Assembly (NCBI GenBank): GCA_039583875.1
Contig: CM077164.1
Span: 69,347,628-69,411,627, forward strand
Source of the DNA: Platanthera guangdongensis
Taxonomy: Eukaryota; Streptophyta; Magnoliopsida; Asparagales; Orchidaceae
Reading direction: 5' to 3'
DNA: 64,000 bases
Shown here in pieces: positions 11,349-22,555 of the stretch. The number at the start of each line of letters is the position of its first letter. The stretch's first letter is position 1. A program made the translations under genes and the position numbers. The notes beneath the pieces are model-generated. The model saw only the letters and a program-made list of their open reading frames with translations, was not told the origin of the DNA and ran no database searches.

Positions 11349-12204
11349 CTTGAAAGTCCACTTTGTGTCGGCTATGTGCACCTATGGGGGGGGGGGGAAT
11401 AGGTGACGTGTGGTTCTTTTGCGGAATTTACAGATGTACCTGCACAATAAAAACAACAAACACAGCACACAGAAAACACAGCAAATTTATAGTGGTTCCC
11501 CGGCTTGGGTACATCCACTTTCCCCCTTCGACCTATCTCCCCAACAAGGGACGACTCGGTCACTTCACCAACGGGATTGAAATCCAATCCCTGCACTAAC
11601 GGAAGGAGCCCTTCCACACGTGAGAGTCAACACTCCCACAAACTGGGTTGCACCCAACCCTTACAACACGGAACAAAAGTTCCTTTACAACAAAAGTAAA
11701 TATGGAATGTATATGAAATACAAACTTCTTTCGGAGACTACGGTGTTCCTCTTCGTTCGACGACGTGTTCTCGAGGTCGATGAGGAGTCTACAACCTTGG
11801 TCTCTCTTGGAGAGGATCTCCCGAAACCGGCGGCGGCAATCCGAGCGGCGGCTTGGTTCGGAGTTGGCGGCGACGAAGGTGCGCTGCTGCAGTGCTTTGA
11901 CATCCAAACTTCTTTGCGAAGCAAACTAGGTCTACCAACGGTCACTCTAGGATCGGTCGTCTCGATCGATTCGGACGGGGAAGTTTTCCCGGTCAACAAA
12001 TCGAGAGACAAGAGATCTCTGGATAGACACGTGAGACGCAAGCTTAGCTAAGCTTCTGTCGCCGGAGATCGGGAAGGAGAACGATCGGCGGAGGCGACGT
12101 ACTAGCCCGAGCGCGACGGCGGCGGCGGAGAAGAGAGATCGCGATTTTTTTTTAGGGTTTCGTGCTCGGGTTCTTTCTCCGTAAAAACTGTTCAAAAATA
12201 CCTG

Positions 12205-12215
12205 TGTATAAATAC
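12205..12215 (-). promoter_or_regulatory. J TATA-like box
   Basis: GTATTTATACA on the - strand, about 770 bp into the LTR and directly after the dyad array. It is a weak TATA match, and position is the main argument. Confidence 0.4.
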
Positions 12216-12334
12216 TGTAGGATTCTCAAATATGACCGTTTGTGGGACCCACAAATGAAATCCCAAAATCCGGTTCAAACAAATCCAGAAGCAGAATCCG
12301 GTTCAGCAGCATTCTGAGAAAACGCCAAGTAAAA

Positions 12335-12655
12335 ATCGGCGAGAATCGCAGACGATTCTCGACGAATCGGCGAGAATCACCAAGTGATTCTCGACGATTC
12401 GTCGAGAGTCGTTTGTGATTCTCGTCGAATCACTTGTCGATTCTCAACGAATTGGACTTTGTATTCATGGGCTGCTTGACACTGGTTCGGCGGGAATTAC
12501 AAGTGATTCTCGCCGAATCTTACTTGGCACCATTTTGAGATGGCCAGAAGGAGTCGGCGAGAATCACTGACAATTCTCGACGATTCGACGAGAATCACCT
12601 AGTGATTCTCGCCGATTCGGCGAGAATCACTTGGTGATTCTCGTCGAATTTGCCT
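12335..12655. repeat. Dyad array in the J 5' LTR
   Basis: Same array as 4850-5172: alternating TCGGCGAGAATC and GATTCTCGACGA words in both directions, upstream of the TATA-like box. The near-perfect match to the other LTR shows it was present when J inserted. Confidence 0.85.
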
Positions 12656-12982
12656 TGGACGATTTTTCGTCTTCCACCTAGGAGCTGCTCCTTGATCCTC
12701 CATGCTCCTTGTCTTCTCTTGCATATGAGCGGCCCTGTACTTGAAAGTAAGTGCACTCCAATAGAGAGAGTACACATAGGCCAACACACTGATCTGCTCA
12801 ACGAGGGATTACGTCGTGCAGACCCGTGTATATTGACCTACTGCACCCTGACATTGGTGTGCACTTAGCGTGGAGAAACTGCAAGTACACCTTGAAAACG
12901 TTTATCAAATACATAGTCTATTGACCTTAGCTTGTCCAGGGGCTTCTTCAAATCAGGTACATTGTGGATACAATACCCAACA

Positions 12983-12987
12983 GTACA
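12983..12987. repeat. Target site duplication of J, right copy (GTACA)
   Basis: Matches 3869-3873. After it, H continues with an AT-rich stretch of about 95 bp up to its PPT. Confidence 0.95.
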
Positions 12988-13081
12988 TGTATATCTGCTG
13001 CATTTGTTAAAAATTTCTTGTCAGATATATGTTTTATTGCTTTGTATATTTTGTATGTCTGTAATTAGTGAGCTTACCCAA

Positions 13082-13093
13082 TTAGGGGGAGAT
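13082..13093 (+). other. H polypurine tract
   Basis: TTAGGGGGAGAT directly before the LTR start TGTTGGATCC. It is the same arrangement as in J. Confidence 0.85.
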
Positions 13094-13269
13094 TGTTGGA
13101 TCCCTAGTTGGATTTGGGCTAGGTTCACTAGGTTAGGATGTATGACCCAACATGTATAGCCATGGTCATGTATTAATCTTAGAGTCTAGGTCATGTCCTT
13201 AGAGTCAACACTGCATGGACTAGCCATCAACAGACTACAAATGACCCAAGACTTAGAGAAATTTCAAAA

Positions 13270-13930
13270 ACTCGAAAAATGAGTTCGATGTTCGTCGAAC
13301 TCAGCCCGACGAAAGTCATGCCCAGCTCGACGAACTCAGAGAAAAATTCTCTGAGCTGAGCTCGACGAACTTGGTACTCAGGACGATGATTTATGGACAC
13401 TATATTTCAACATTCCAAGTCCAAATTTCTTTCTCTGAACTCCAGTCGACAAAACTGGTTCTCAAGTCGACGATCTCTGGGTATTCTACTTCAACATCTT
13501 ATTCCAGAAACATCTGAATATTCTAAGTCCAGAGTCATACTCCAGTCGACGAACTCAACTTCTCAGCTTGACGAACTTAGACCACATTCCTGGCAAGATT
13601 TATCAAGTAAGAGTTAGAATTTCTCAGCTCGACGAAACTAGTTCTCAGGTCGACGAACCTAGTTCTCAGGTCGATGATTTTTGGACACGTTACTTCAACA
13701 TTCTTAAGTCCAAGAAACATTTCACTGAACTCCAGTCGACGAAGTTAGAAACTCAGCTCGACGATCTTAATGCACAAAATTGGCAAGGTTCTAGAGAAAG
13801 CAGTTATCTGTTCTTAGGTCGACGATCTTGGATCTCAGCTCGACGAACAACTGTTATCTAGTCGACGAACTTGACTTCTCAGCTCGATGAACTCTGGACC
13901 CAGGTCGACGAATTCTGTTCTCCGCTCAAC
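13270..13930. repeat. Array of AGCTCGACGAACT-type words in the H LTR
   Basis: More than fifteen copies of [AG][GC]TCGACGA[AT] at irregular 20-60 bp spacing, some paired with TTCGTCGA. It uses the same core as the array at 510-810 in the same element. It lies in U3, upstream of the TATA box. Confidence 0.8.
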
Positions 13931-14188
13931 GATTTCTATGAAGTTCCAGACTTGGATATTTTCCTCCCTCTGTCCTAAATTTATTGCAATAATTCCTGAG
14001 TAATCAACGCTAAATATTCTCTGAATATTACCGTTAGACGCAGCTTTGATTATGGACTTCATCAGGATTATTACTTGCCATTTTTCAATGGGACAGTTGG
14101 GGAAATAAATAAATGCAAATATTCTCTAGACTGTCAGCATTGAATGAAGGAAGAAATTCAAAATTCAGAAGGAAGATTTCATAGGAAA

Positions 14189-14196
14189 TATAAAAA
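14189..14196 (+). promoter_or_regulatory. H LTR TATA box
   Basis: TATAAAAA about 1.1 kb into the LTR and about 260 bp after the dyad array, followed by a CT-rich stretch. Confidence 0.5.
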
Positions 14197-15034
14197 GGAT
14201 TTTCTTCTTCTTCCTTCCAGACAGACCAGAGACAATACATAGAAAACTGGAATCTTCTTCTTCCTTCTCGACTGAACACAGAGAGACAGCAATCATATAT
14301 TAACAGAGAACAAGAAGCCCTAGCCCTTGACCAGAGAAACATAACAAGCTGAAGAAAAAGAACAACAAACATTTAAATCAAGAGTCTTCTTTTGTCTTCA
14401 TCCTAAGATTCTTTAGAGGACAACAAATACTATATCAGTCAAGAAGCTCCTGAATACCTGCTGGTCAAGGCTGAAATATTGAAGGCCTACTCAACCTGAA
14501 GCAAATCTCCATCCTTCCTGAACAAATCGATATCTCAGGGGGATCTTTGTTAAAATCAAGATCCACTAAAGTCTTCTCAGTTGTATTTGAGAAAGAGAAG
14601 ACATAATCACTCTCTCATCCCCCACTGTATAAAGGGTTCTTTAACTCCCTTCAAAAGTTATTCTTAGTTGCAAGTCACCTGATCAAAACACTTGAGGATT
14701 GATTTTTGAGCACCTGATCAAAAGCTCATTGGTGGAAGTCACCTGATCAAAAACCTACTAGTGGATTCCTACTAGGGTGGTAGAATAGTGGATGTACCCA
14801 AGTTGGGAAACCACTATAAAATTCTTGCATTGTCTGGTTGCACCTTTTTCTTTTGTTCTTATTGTGGTTGTGATCGTTAGGTTTTGCTGTGTTTGTGATA
14901 GTTAGTGCCTGTGATATATTATTTTATTTTAGGAATAAGTTTTTTTTATACAGTAAAAGTTTTCTAAGTTTTCAGGATACTCTATTCACCCCCCCCCCCC
15001 CTCTAGAGTATTTCAGATCTAACCCTTACTTTCA

Positions 15035-16847
15035 ATCCAGGTTAGCTTTTCTTCCTGTCATATATTTTGAACATCCACTATCTAGATACCATTGTTCCTC
15101 TGTGCTAGGATAGTTCTTTTCCTGTGTATAAAACAAATTAGGTGGTCTTGACCTAGATTACCTTGGGTCCTAGTTTTCTTTCATAATAATTAAAAATATA
15201 AGAGCATTCAGGTTGATCCTTATAACCAAGTAGATGATATCTCCTAGGAGGAATGATCCACTGAGTAAAAGGATTTTTTAATCTTTATGTTTTATTATTC
15301 TTTGGAAAAGGATTAAAATTTCTGTTTGAAAAATTTGAGTTCGACTAATTATATTGATTTCGTCGAGCTTCGTTCGACGAATAGTAGTGAGTTCGTCGGG
15401 CATTATTCACAGAATAGTAATATTCAATTTCTGTGTTCGGTGTTCGTTGATCTATGTTCGACGAATCATATTGATTTCGTCTAGCACCATTCATTGAATA
15501 ATTATACTCAAATCCTGTGTTTAGAGTTCGTCGATCGCTGTTCGACGAATAATATTGATTTCATGGATCTCGATTCGACGAATTTTGTTGAACATAATTT
15601 TTCTGAACATTTTTTTTTGTTTTGATTTATTCTTTTGTAAAACTTCAGCAACTTTATCTTCTAATATTTCTTTTCATTTGGCAGAAATAAACTTTATAGG
15701 GGTAGTTAAGATATTTTTCTAAAGAAGGTGCGGTTGACTAGATGATGCTCCCAAGCCAAGTTTAGCATTTAGTCTGACATTGACTGTACTTGGGATGTTC
15801 AACAGTTTGATACTTCTCCCATTAAGAGATTCCTTAAACTTCTTTGCCTCAGATAATTTGTTTTCTAGAAAAACTACTTGTTCCTTTAGAATTTTCAAAC
15901 TTTCTTCAAGTTTAATATTTTCTAAAGATAGTTAATTTAATTCAATTAATTTTTCTCTAAGAAGTTGTATTTCCTTCTCAGATTGTATTAAATCTTTACA
16001 AAGTAATTTAAAATCCTTTTTAAATTGTTCTGAAGTAAAATCAAAGGTAGAAATTACCTGGTCTTCTTCAGACTTGTATTCAGCATCAGAATTGCTACAT
16101 GATGCTTTTCCATCAAACAGACTTCTTTAGCCTTTGCTTCTTCTTCATCTTCACTTAACATGGATGAAGATTCGGTATCTGATTCACTCCATGTTTCAGC
16201 TATAAAACCTTTCTCCTGCTGTTTGTGTTTACCAGAAGAGGGTTTGTTGGAGTGCTTCTTGTAGTCTTTCTCCTTCTTCTTTTCTTTCTTTTGATTTTCA
16301 GGACACTCTGGAAGAATGTGTCCTGATTTTCTGCAACCATAATAAACAATTTCTTTAGTTAGTGTTTTGTCATACCTTAGGTTATCCTTGTTTCTAGAAA
16401 ACATTCTCCTGATGTCTTTCCTGTCCATCTTGTAGAATCTCATAGCCAGTAGACTCAAGAGTTCTTCATTCTCAGGAAGTTGTTCTTTCTCTTTAGTTTC
16501 TTGAAAAGCAATACTCTTTTCTTTCTTTATTGAAAGTAAAGTCTTTTGTTCAGCTTCTCTAGTTTTGATGAGTTGCTCATAAAATTTGAGCTTACCCAAC
16601 AAAGTTTCTGTTGAGATTTCATTTACACTTCAGGCTTCTCCGATTGGCGAGATTCTTGAATCCCATGTGCTATGAAAACACATTAGAATTTTGTCATTGA
16701 CTTTTGTCAATGTAATGTCCTTCTCCAAGTTTTTCAGTTCATTAATTATGAGACTGAGTCTTGTGTACATTCAGTAACAGATTCAATTTCACCCTTTTTG
16801 AAATTCTCATATGGAGAAATCAGGTGAGACCTTCTATATTTTCTCTC
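15035..16847 (-). pseudogene. Element G: fragment of a Ty1/copia gag and protease start, broken by H on one side and A on the other
   Basis: Read on the - strand. At 16830-16610 is capsid sequence (MNELKNLEKDITLTKVNDKI). At 16602-16054 is an open 182-codon segment with LLGKLKFYEQL, a zinc-knuckle-like CRKSGHILPEC whose first Cys is replaced by Tyr, Lys-rich and acidic Ser-rich stretches. Then comes a coiled-coil-like region (16050-15830) and the array at 15600-15330. At 15130-15040 is the protease start [14 protein letters not shown] inserted just after the protease motif and A cuts off the gag N-terminus. G is a different copy from E, because the two overlap in gag content. Confidence 0.8.
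15330..15600. repeat. TCGACGAA array inside G, between gag and protease
   Basis: About four units of roughly 65-80 bp with the pattern TTCGTCGA...GTTCGACGAAT...ATTGATTTCGTC (around 15357-15390, 15445-15480, 15528-15570, 15580-15597). This is the same word as in H, here in the internal coding part of a different element. Confidence 0.7.
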
Positions 16848-17009
16848 TGATAGTACATTTTGTAGTCTAAACTATTAGGGTATTTTTAGGTTTTTTTATG
16901 TACAAATCATGTGTTGTAAGCTTATATATTGACCTTTTGTATAATTTTTTGCCACTAATGTTTTCTTTTCCTTTTGCAGGTTTTCTCATATTTTGGCAAA
17001 AATGACCAT

Positions 17010-17455
17010 ACACGCCCTCCCCGGGCGTGTCATCCGGCGTGTAACCCGATCCCGAGGAAGCTTGCTGCCCAGAGCCTGAATCCCGAGCAAAACCCCTGAC
17101 ACGCCCCCCTGACTCGCCCTCCATGGGCGTGTCACCGGGCGTGTCATGGGGCGTGTCGCCCTCTTTTTGAAGCCTGCTGCAGCATTTAAAGAGTTATAGT
17201 CGCCACAAGTCAACAGTACAGACCCCCCCCCACACGGGCGTGTCCATGGTCGTGTTCCACAATTTCTGGCATTTGATGGATTTCCGACCTATGATTGAAG
17301 CTTGACGTGCCTGACACGCCCCCTACACAGGCATGGCCTTGGGCGTGTCCACCAACGTACAAGAGAACACATCAATTCCGTCAGATTTCACCCTCCGAAA
17401 TCTTCCCCGTACATGTCACTCCCCCTGATACGCCCTACCCGGGCATAACAGGGGG
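17010..17455. repeat. Array of CACGCCC / GGGCGTGTC words in the A LTR
   Basis: About fifteen copies of GACACGCCC or its complement GGGCGTGTC, often as facing pairs with a short spacer (for example near 17010-17041 and 17098-17160). A second copy of the array is at 26500-26995. It directly precedes the TATA box. Confidence 0.85.
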
Positions 17456-17480
17456 GCGTAACTAACCCGCAAGAATTGTC

Positions 17481-17489
17481 TATAAATTC
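17481..17489 (+). promoter_or_regulatory. A LTR TATA box
   Basis: TATAAATTC, 26 bp after the end of the dyad array. The equivalent site in the right LTR is at 27013-27021. Confidence 0.6.
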
Positions 17490-18610
17490 AGCCCCTCCCC
17501 CTTATGTCCAGCTAGTTTTGGAGTGAGAGGGGAGGTGTTGCCCTTTTGTTTACTTGTTTTTTTATGCTTCTCCTTTCCCCTTTCTCATTTTAAGATTTTA
17601 ATCCTAACTTTGTTTACTCCTATTGTAATAGTTTTTGTAACTTTCTCTAGTAGATTAATATTAATGCTAGCCTAGTCTTTATTTCATTGCACCTGTAAGC
17701 TTTTATTTCGCATTGTAAGCTCCATGTTTGACTTAATAAAAAGTTTGTTTACTCTTACTTGTTTCTACTTTGTTTTCTTAATGCATTTCTACTCATCTCT
17801 CTTCCTCCACTTTACCATGAGTAACTAATCCTCCTTGTACTTGATCTTGATAATCAGAGGTTCGAGTTGATTTAGTTATGATTCTCTAGTTTGCTCTTTC
17901 TTTGTAAGGCTTAGACTTTTGATTTACTCTTGAAAAATCATGTTTGGAGTTATATCATCAATATATAATTTCCATATTTGTTCTCATTCTTAGCTAGCCG
18001 AGAGGCTCGTAGTTTGTGGTGAACACTCAAGAGTAAAGAGAGTTGCACACATCCCTCGAGAGAGGCAGATGTTAAATATCCCGGATTGGAGTGAAATCCA
18101 ATAGAGGGGTTCACAGCGTAAAGCGAACTTTAGGTCTCCGATTTGGATGATAGTTCGATCGGACCTTCCTAAACTCAGGTGGGCAAGACTTCGAGACAAG
18201 CATGTTCATGCTTATGGAACCTCCACGGTCATGGTCTTTTTACCTTATTAAGTTAGGGTTTATTATCGCATTTTTTAATCAACTTTAGCCGAGGTGATTC
18301 TCGATCGTGTGCTTTTTTATTTCATCGTCACAACCACTCGTTGTAATCGCTTTTAGTAGCTCTATATTTAACCGCAAGCATTTCTCTCTTTAGCATAATA
18401 TTTCTTTTCTTTATTGCATTTAGCTTTCTCTTAAACCCTAAAACAATCTCTCGATAAGATGATAGTTTTTGTGTGAGTAAGATTACTCAACGGTTCCCGG
18501 ATTTTAATACGACACTTGTGTCCCCTAGCTGCATTTCGATAGGTATACTTGCCTCGTTGGATTGCTAGTTCGATTTTTATTCTCTTTGCGATTAGTTGAC
18601 ACCAAGTTTT

Positions 18611-18623
18611 TGGAGCCGTTGCC
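18611..18623 (+). other. A primer binding site, tRNA-Asp type (decayed)
   Basis: TGGAGCCGTTGCC, one mismatch from TGGCGCCGTTGCC, six bases inside the LTR end. It is the primer site type of Athila/Tat elements. 18624-18960 is a leader in which I see no gene. Confidence 0.75.
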
Positions 18624-18960
18624 AGGGAGCAACTTTTGTTGATAATTTGAAAGCACGGACCTATTACATTTATCACTTCTCTTTCTCACCCTCCTCCTTT
18701 AAAAAAATTTAAAAATTCAAAAAATATTACCGCTCTTAATAGAAACCCACATCACAATTTCTCTACACCACCTAACTCTCTCGAAAAGGGCAATATGGCT
18801 ATAAATGTTGATATCTTGTCTAGTACCTTGCGAACCCTTCACCCGGTAGCATTTGGGAAGTTCAGGAGTTAAAACATAAAAAAATCTATTTCAAAATTTC
18901 TTTTTACTCTTGTTCTAGTTTATTTTATGTGTCTTTCTTCATCTTCTCTTCATCTAGTGC

Positions 18961-20135
18961 ATGACCCGCGGGAATCCATCGATTATTTTGGACTTGGACC
19001 ACGAAATTGACGTACTCTTCAGAGAAGATCGCGATTTCAAGGCCCTACTCTCCAAATATCGGTTGAGGATTCCGAGTCATTTTCTACCTTAAGAATGGAA
19101 AAAACACATGTAGAGGAAGTCGTGCATAGGCCTATGTCCTATTATGCACGACCGAATCTAGAGGGTACAGAATCAAGCATAGTTCGCCCTGCTATAGCTA
19201 ATAATAATTTTGAACTTAAGCCTAGCATAATTCAAATGGTGTAGCAGTATGTGCAATTTGACAGACTTCAAGATGAAGATCCGAATGCTCATATATCAAA
19301 CTTTCTTGAAATTTGTGACACCTTTAAAATCAATGGTGTTACAAATGATGCTATTAGGCTAAGACTCTTTCCTTTCTCACTTAGAACTAAGGCTAAGCAA
19401 TGGTTGAACACTCTACCAAAAAACAGCATCACCACGTGGGATCAACTAACTGAAAAATTTCTAGCGAATTATTTTCCTCCAGCTAAAATCACAAAACTTA
19501 GGAACGATATTTCTGCCTTTAGACAAATAGATTCCGAAACATTGTATGAAACCTGAGAAAGATTTAAAGAACTCTTAAGATGATGCCACCATCACGCGCT
19601 GCATGTATAATTGCAGGTGCAGACATTTTATAACGGGTTAAATCAAAGCACAAAGCAAATGATAGACGCAACTTACGGTGGTACCTTAAACCATAAAACC
19701 CTAGAAGCAGTTCTTGAGCTTTTCGAGGACATGGACATGAACACATACCAGTGGAATGTGCCTAGGTCCCGCCCAAACAATCTTGTATGTATATTTGAAG
19801 TGAACAACGTCTCACAGCTAGCTCTGCAAGTGGAAATTTTAAGTAAAAAGATAACAGAGATGACTGCTGCCTCCCCCCCTCGGGTATGGGAATCTGTAAC
19901 TCCTGCCCCCGAACAATTAGATTTTGTTAATAATATGCCAAGAAATTCTTTTCATAATTTTTCTGCAGCTAATTTTCCTGCTCCGGGTTTCTCTTTTCCA
20001 AATAGTTACAATCCCGCTTTACGGAACCACCCAGACTTTTCATGGAGTAATCCCTCGAACGCAATGCGCCCGCCACCATAAAATGACTTTTCTGCACCAC
20101 CACCACCTCCTCAAAATTTTCCAAAACCTCCAAGT
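18961..20135 (+). pseudogene. A gag (capsid), broken
   Basis: The N-terminal piece starts at ATG 18961 (MTRGNPSIILDLDHEIDVLF) and ends at TAA after about 43 codons. The capsid proper (retrotransposon gag family) is at 19251-20081 in one frame: FLEICDTFKINGVTNDAIRL, KAKQWLNTLP, WDQLTEKFLANYFPP, then FYNGLNQSTKQMIDATYGG. In-frame stops are at 19554, 19593, 19608 and 20079, and the same frame runs on into the protease part. No frameshift is visible in this stretch, which points to base substitution as the main decay. Confidence 0.8.
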
Positions 20136-21180
20136 TTGGAGGAGATGTTTTCAAAATATATAATTGGTAATGATGCTACTATAAGAACCCTAACCGGGAC
20201 CACTAAAAGTTTAGATAATCAAGTAGGAAAACTCGCAAAAATTATTTCTGAGCGACCCACCGGGTCTCTTCTTGCCAACACCGAGCCCAACCCGAGAGAG
20301 AAAGTGAAAGCTATAACTCTTCGGAATGGGAATCAAGTTTCTGGTTTGGTTAGTGAAGAGCCCGAGGCAAGCTCCGCCTCCATTTTAAAAAATCAAAGCT
20401 CCGCCCCTATTCTAAAAAATCAACACTCCGCGGAGAAAACTTTTATCATTCCACCCTCTACTGAAGAAGAAGTTATCTACCCTCTCCCTGTTAAAGAAAA
20501 AGATCTCAGTCTACCACCCATCTTTAAAAATATTCCAACTCCACCATACCCTTCCAAACTTAGCAAGCAACGTCAGGATGATCAATACTCACGCTTGCTA
20601 GAAATATTTAAGCAAATCCACATAAATCTACACTTCCATGAAGCGATCTCCCAAATGTCGAAGTACGCTAAGTATCTTAAGGACCTCCTGACTAATAAAA
20701 AGAAGTTAGAAAACTTATCGCATGTCACACTAAATGTTGAGTGCTCTGCGGTCTTGACAAACTGTTTACCAAAGAAGATCAGTGATCCGGGTAGTTTTTC
20801 TATTCCGTGTGTCTTTGGTAATCTTTTTGTCAAGCACGCATTGTCCGACTTAGGTGCGAGTATCAACCTGATGCTCCTCTCGTTATTCAAGAAGTTAGGA
20901 ATTTGTATCCTCAACCCCACACGCATAAGTATCCAGCTCGCTGATAGATCCATGAAATACCCGTTAGGAATCGTGGAGGATGTCTTAGTTAAAGTCGACA
21001 AATTCATCTTCCTGGTGGATTTTGTCATATTGGACATCGAAGAAGACGTCGAGGTCCCCTTGATCCTTGGTTGACCCTTCCTTGCTACCTCCCGAGCTTT
21101 CATTGATGTGAGCAATAACAAGCTCTTCCTACGAGAAGGCGGCGATGAAGTGACTTTCTCTATACCACCCTCAATGAAGA
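20136..21180 (+). pseudogene. A gag C-terminus and aspartic protease, broken
   Basis: Same frame as the capsid part. Linker with KAITLRNGNQ near the start, then the conserved ISQMSKYAKYLKDLLTNKKK segment and the protease: DLGASINLMLLSLFKKLG (Asp-Leu-Gly-Ala in place of Asp-Thr/Ser-Gly, as also in B), IQLADRSMKYPLG, and FVILDIEEDVEVPLILG. A TGA at 21072-21074 comes right after LILG, where B reads R; homology continues (PFLATSRAFIDVSN). The enzyme would cut the polyprotein. Confidence 0.8.
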
Positions 21181-21424
21181 ATACCCTAGAGAATGATGAC
21201 TCCTGTTTTTCCTAGATGCCTTAGGTGAAGAATCTTCCTACTACTTTTCTGAAAGTGAAAATTTTTTTTCTGATTTTTGTTCTTCCTCTACTCTTCCAAA
21301 TGAATCTTTTCAAGAAACTGCCAAGGCCATTAGCTCCACTCCTTTTAATTTTCCGTATAAAGTAAAGATCTACGAAGACATTATTTTTGAAAAAGAAAGA
21401 TTTTCCAAAACGTCATATGAAGAA

Positions 21425-21474
21425 CCCCCCCCCCCCCCCCCCCCCCCCCCCACCCCCCACCCCCGCACCCCCAC
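21425..21474 (+). repeat. C homopolymer and C-rich tract between A protease and RT
   Basis: 27 consecutive C (21425-21451), then C-rich sequence interrupted by A and G. It may be real slippage in dead sequence or an assembly error. The complementary strand is G-rich enough to form quadruplex structures. Confidence 0.8.
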
Positions 21475-21479
21475 CCTAG

Positions 21480-22555
21480 AATTAAAGAACTACTTGAACA
21501 TCTTAGGTATGCCTTCTTAGAAAAATACTCCAAGCTACCAGTAATAGTTTCGGCCTACCTAACCGAAGTGCAAAATGATAAGCTCCTACTAGTGTTACGT
21601 AAACATCACCGAGCTATTGCCTGGCAAATAGCTGATATCAAGGGCATAAGCCCATCTTTCTGCACCCACAAAATCCTAATGATAGATAATTCACGTAATT
21701 CAATCCAACCTCAGCGTCGTATAAATCCAAATATGAAAGAAGTCATAAAAGGCGAGGTTATGAAACTCTTAGACGCAGGAATTATCTATCCTATCTCTGA
21801 TAGTAAGTGGGTTAGCCCTGTCTAGGTAGTGCCAAAAAATGGAGGGATGACTGTAGTTAGTAATGAGAATAATGACTTAATCCCAACACGGACGGTTATG
21901 GGGTGGCGAATGTGTATTGACTATCGTAAGTTAAACAATGCCACCCGCAAGGACTACTTTCCCTTGCCGTTCATCGATCAAATTTTAGAATGATTATCAG
22001 GCCATAGATTTTACTCTTTTCTCTATGGTCTCTCGGGGTACTTTCAAATCCCCATCTCTCACGAGGACACGGAGAAAACTACGTTTAGTTGTCCCTTTGG
22101 CACCTTTGCTTACCGAAGAATGCAGTTAGGATTATGCAATGCACCATGTACATTCTAGCGATGTATGCTCGCTACCTTTGACAAGTACGTAGAGAGAATT
22201 ATGGAGGTATTTATGGATGATTTCTCTGTCTTCGGCAATGCCTTTGATAGTTGTTTAGAAAACTTCGAAAAAGTCTTAGAAAAATGCGAAGAAACTAACC
22301 TTGCCCTAAATTTTGAAAATGTCATTTTATTTTGAGTGAAGGGTTAGTTTTGGGTCATAAGATTTCTGCTAGAGGAATTGAAGTAGACCTAGCTAAGATG
22401 GAAGTTATCGAGAAGCTATCGCCTCCTATGAATGTCAAAGCTATAAGAGGTTTCCTACGACACGTTGGCTTCTACCGTCGCTTCATAAAAGATTTCTCCA
22501 AAATCACCAAACCGTACTCATCATCTGGAAAAAGTTGCCCCGTTTATTTTTGATG
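21480..22555 (+). pseudogene. A reverse transcriptase, broken
   Basis: Fragments in order: [67 protein letters not shown], then GLSGYFQIPI, FGTFAYRRMQLGLCNAP and MEVFMDDFSVFGNAF with the catalytic FMDD. The thumb/connection piece VLGHKISARGIEVDLAKMEV and [16 protein letters not shown] follows. There are stops at 21823, near 21992 and near 22155, and frameshifts near 22335 and 22520. The matching B segment is cleaner. Confidence 0.8.

Larger units (their letters stand above)
3874..12982 (-). mobile_element. Element J: young, nearly intact Ty1/copia retrotransposon (SIRE-like), 9.1 kb
   Basis: Two LTRs of about 1.63 kb, TG...CA ends, a 5-bp TSD (GTACA), a tRNA-Met primer site, a PPT, and gag and pol in the - orientation (5' LTR at 11351-12982, 3' LTR at 3874-5501). 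By eye the LTRs differ at about a dozen substitutions plus a few homopolymer lengths, under 1%, so insertion is recent. There is no extra ORF between pol and the 3' LTR, unlike H. All protein domains are present. The only clear defect is a frame slip in a CT run near 9822-9830, in the C-terminal part of gag. J interrupts the 3' untranslated part of H. Confidence 0.95.
11351..12982 (-). repeat. J 5' LTR
   Basis: 1632 bp, TGTTGGGTATTG...GGACTTTCA on the - strand, followed by TSD copy GTACA at 12983. Layout in transcript direction: U3 with the dyad array at 12655-12335, a TATA-like box at 12215-12205, a GC-rich segment, and the conserved copia block near 11520-11487. Confidence 0.95.
1..15034 (+). 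mobile_element. Element H: old Ty1/copia element (SIRE/Maximus-like), 5' part outside the window, split by element J
   Basis: Two parts read as one element once J (3874-12982) and one 5-bp TSD copy are set aside. They are 1-3873 (end of pol and a long 3' coding region) and 12983-15034 (end of the 3' untranslated part, PPT and 3' LTR). The order RNase H, extra 3' ORF, PPT, LTR is that of SIRE/Maximus-type copia elements (family knowledge). The LTR starts TGTTGG and ends TTTCA, as in J. At 15034 H abuts the protease-coding part of another copia element, G, so H inserted there. The other flank and the second TSD copy are off the left edge. H is older than J, since all its reading frames are broken. 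Confidence 0.85.
13094..15034 (+). repeat. H 3' LTR
   Basis: 1941 bp from TGTTGGATCC to CTTACTTTCA. It holds a U3 array of TCGACGAA words (13270-13930), a TATA box (14189-14196), pyrimidine-rich leader sequence, and, near 14790-14822, the block GTGGATGTACCC...ACCACTATAAA that also occurs (reversed in this window) in the LTRs of J and E. A C run lies close to the end (14990-15000). The matching 5' LTR is off the left edge. No gene is present. Confidence 0.88.
16848..18604 (+). repeat. A 5' LTR
   Basis: 1757 bp, TGATAGTACATTTTG...TGACACCA. It shares 16848-18070 with 26346-27602, with visible divergence. It has a GACACG...CGTGTC array at 17010-17455, a TATA box at 17481-17489, a CT-rich leader and an AATAAAAAG at 17735. 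The region holds no gene. Confidence 0.85.
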
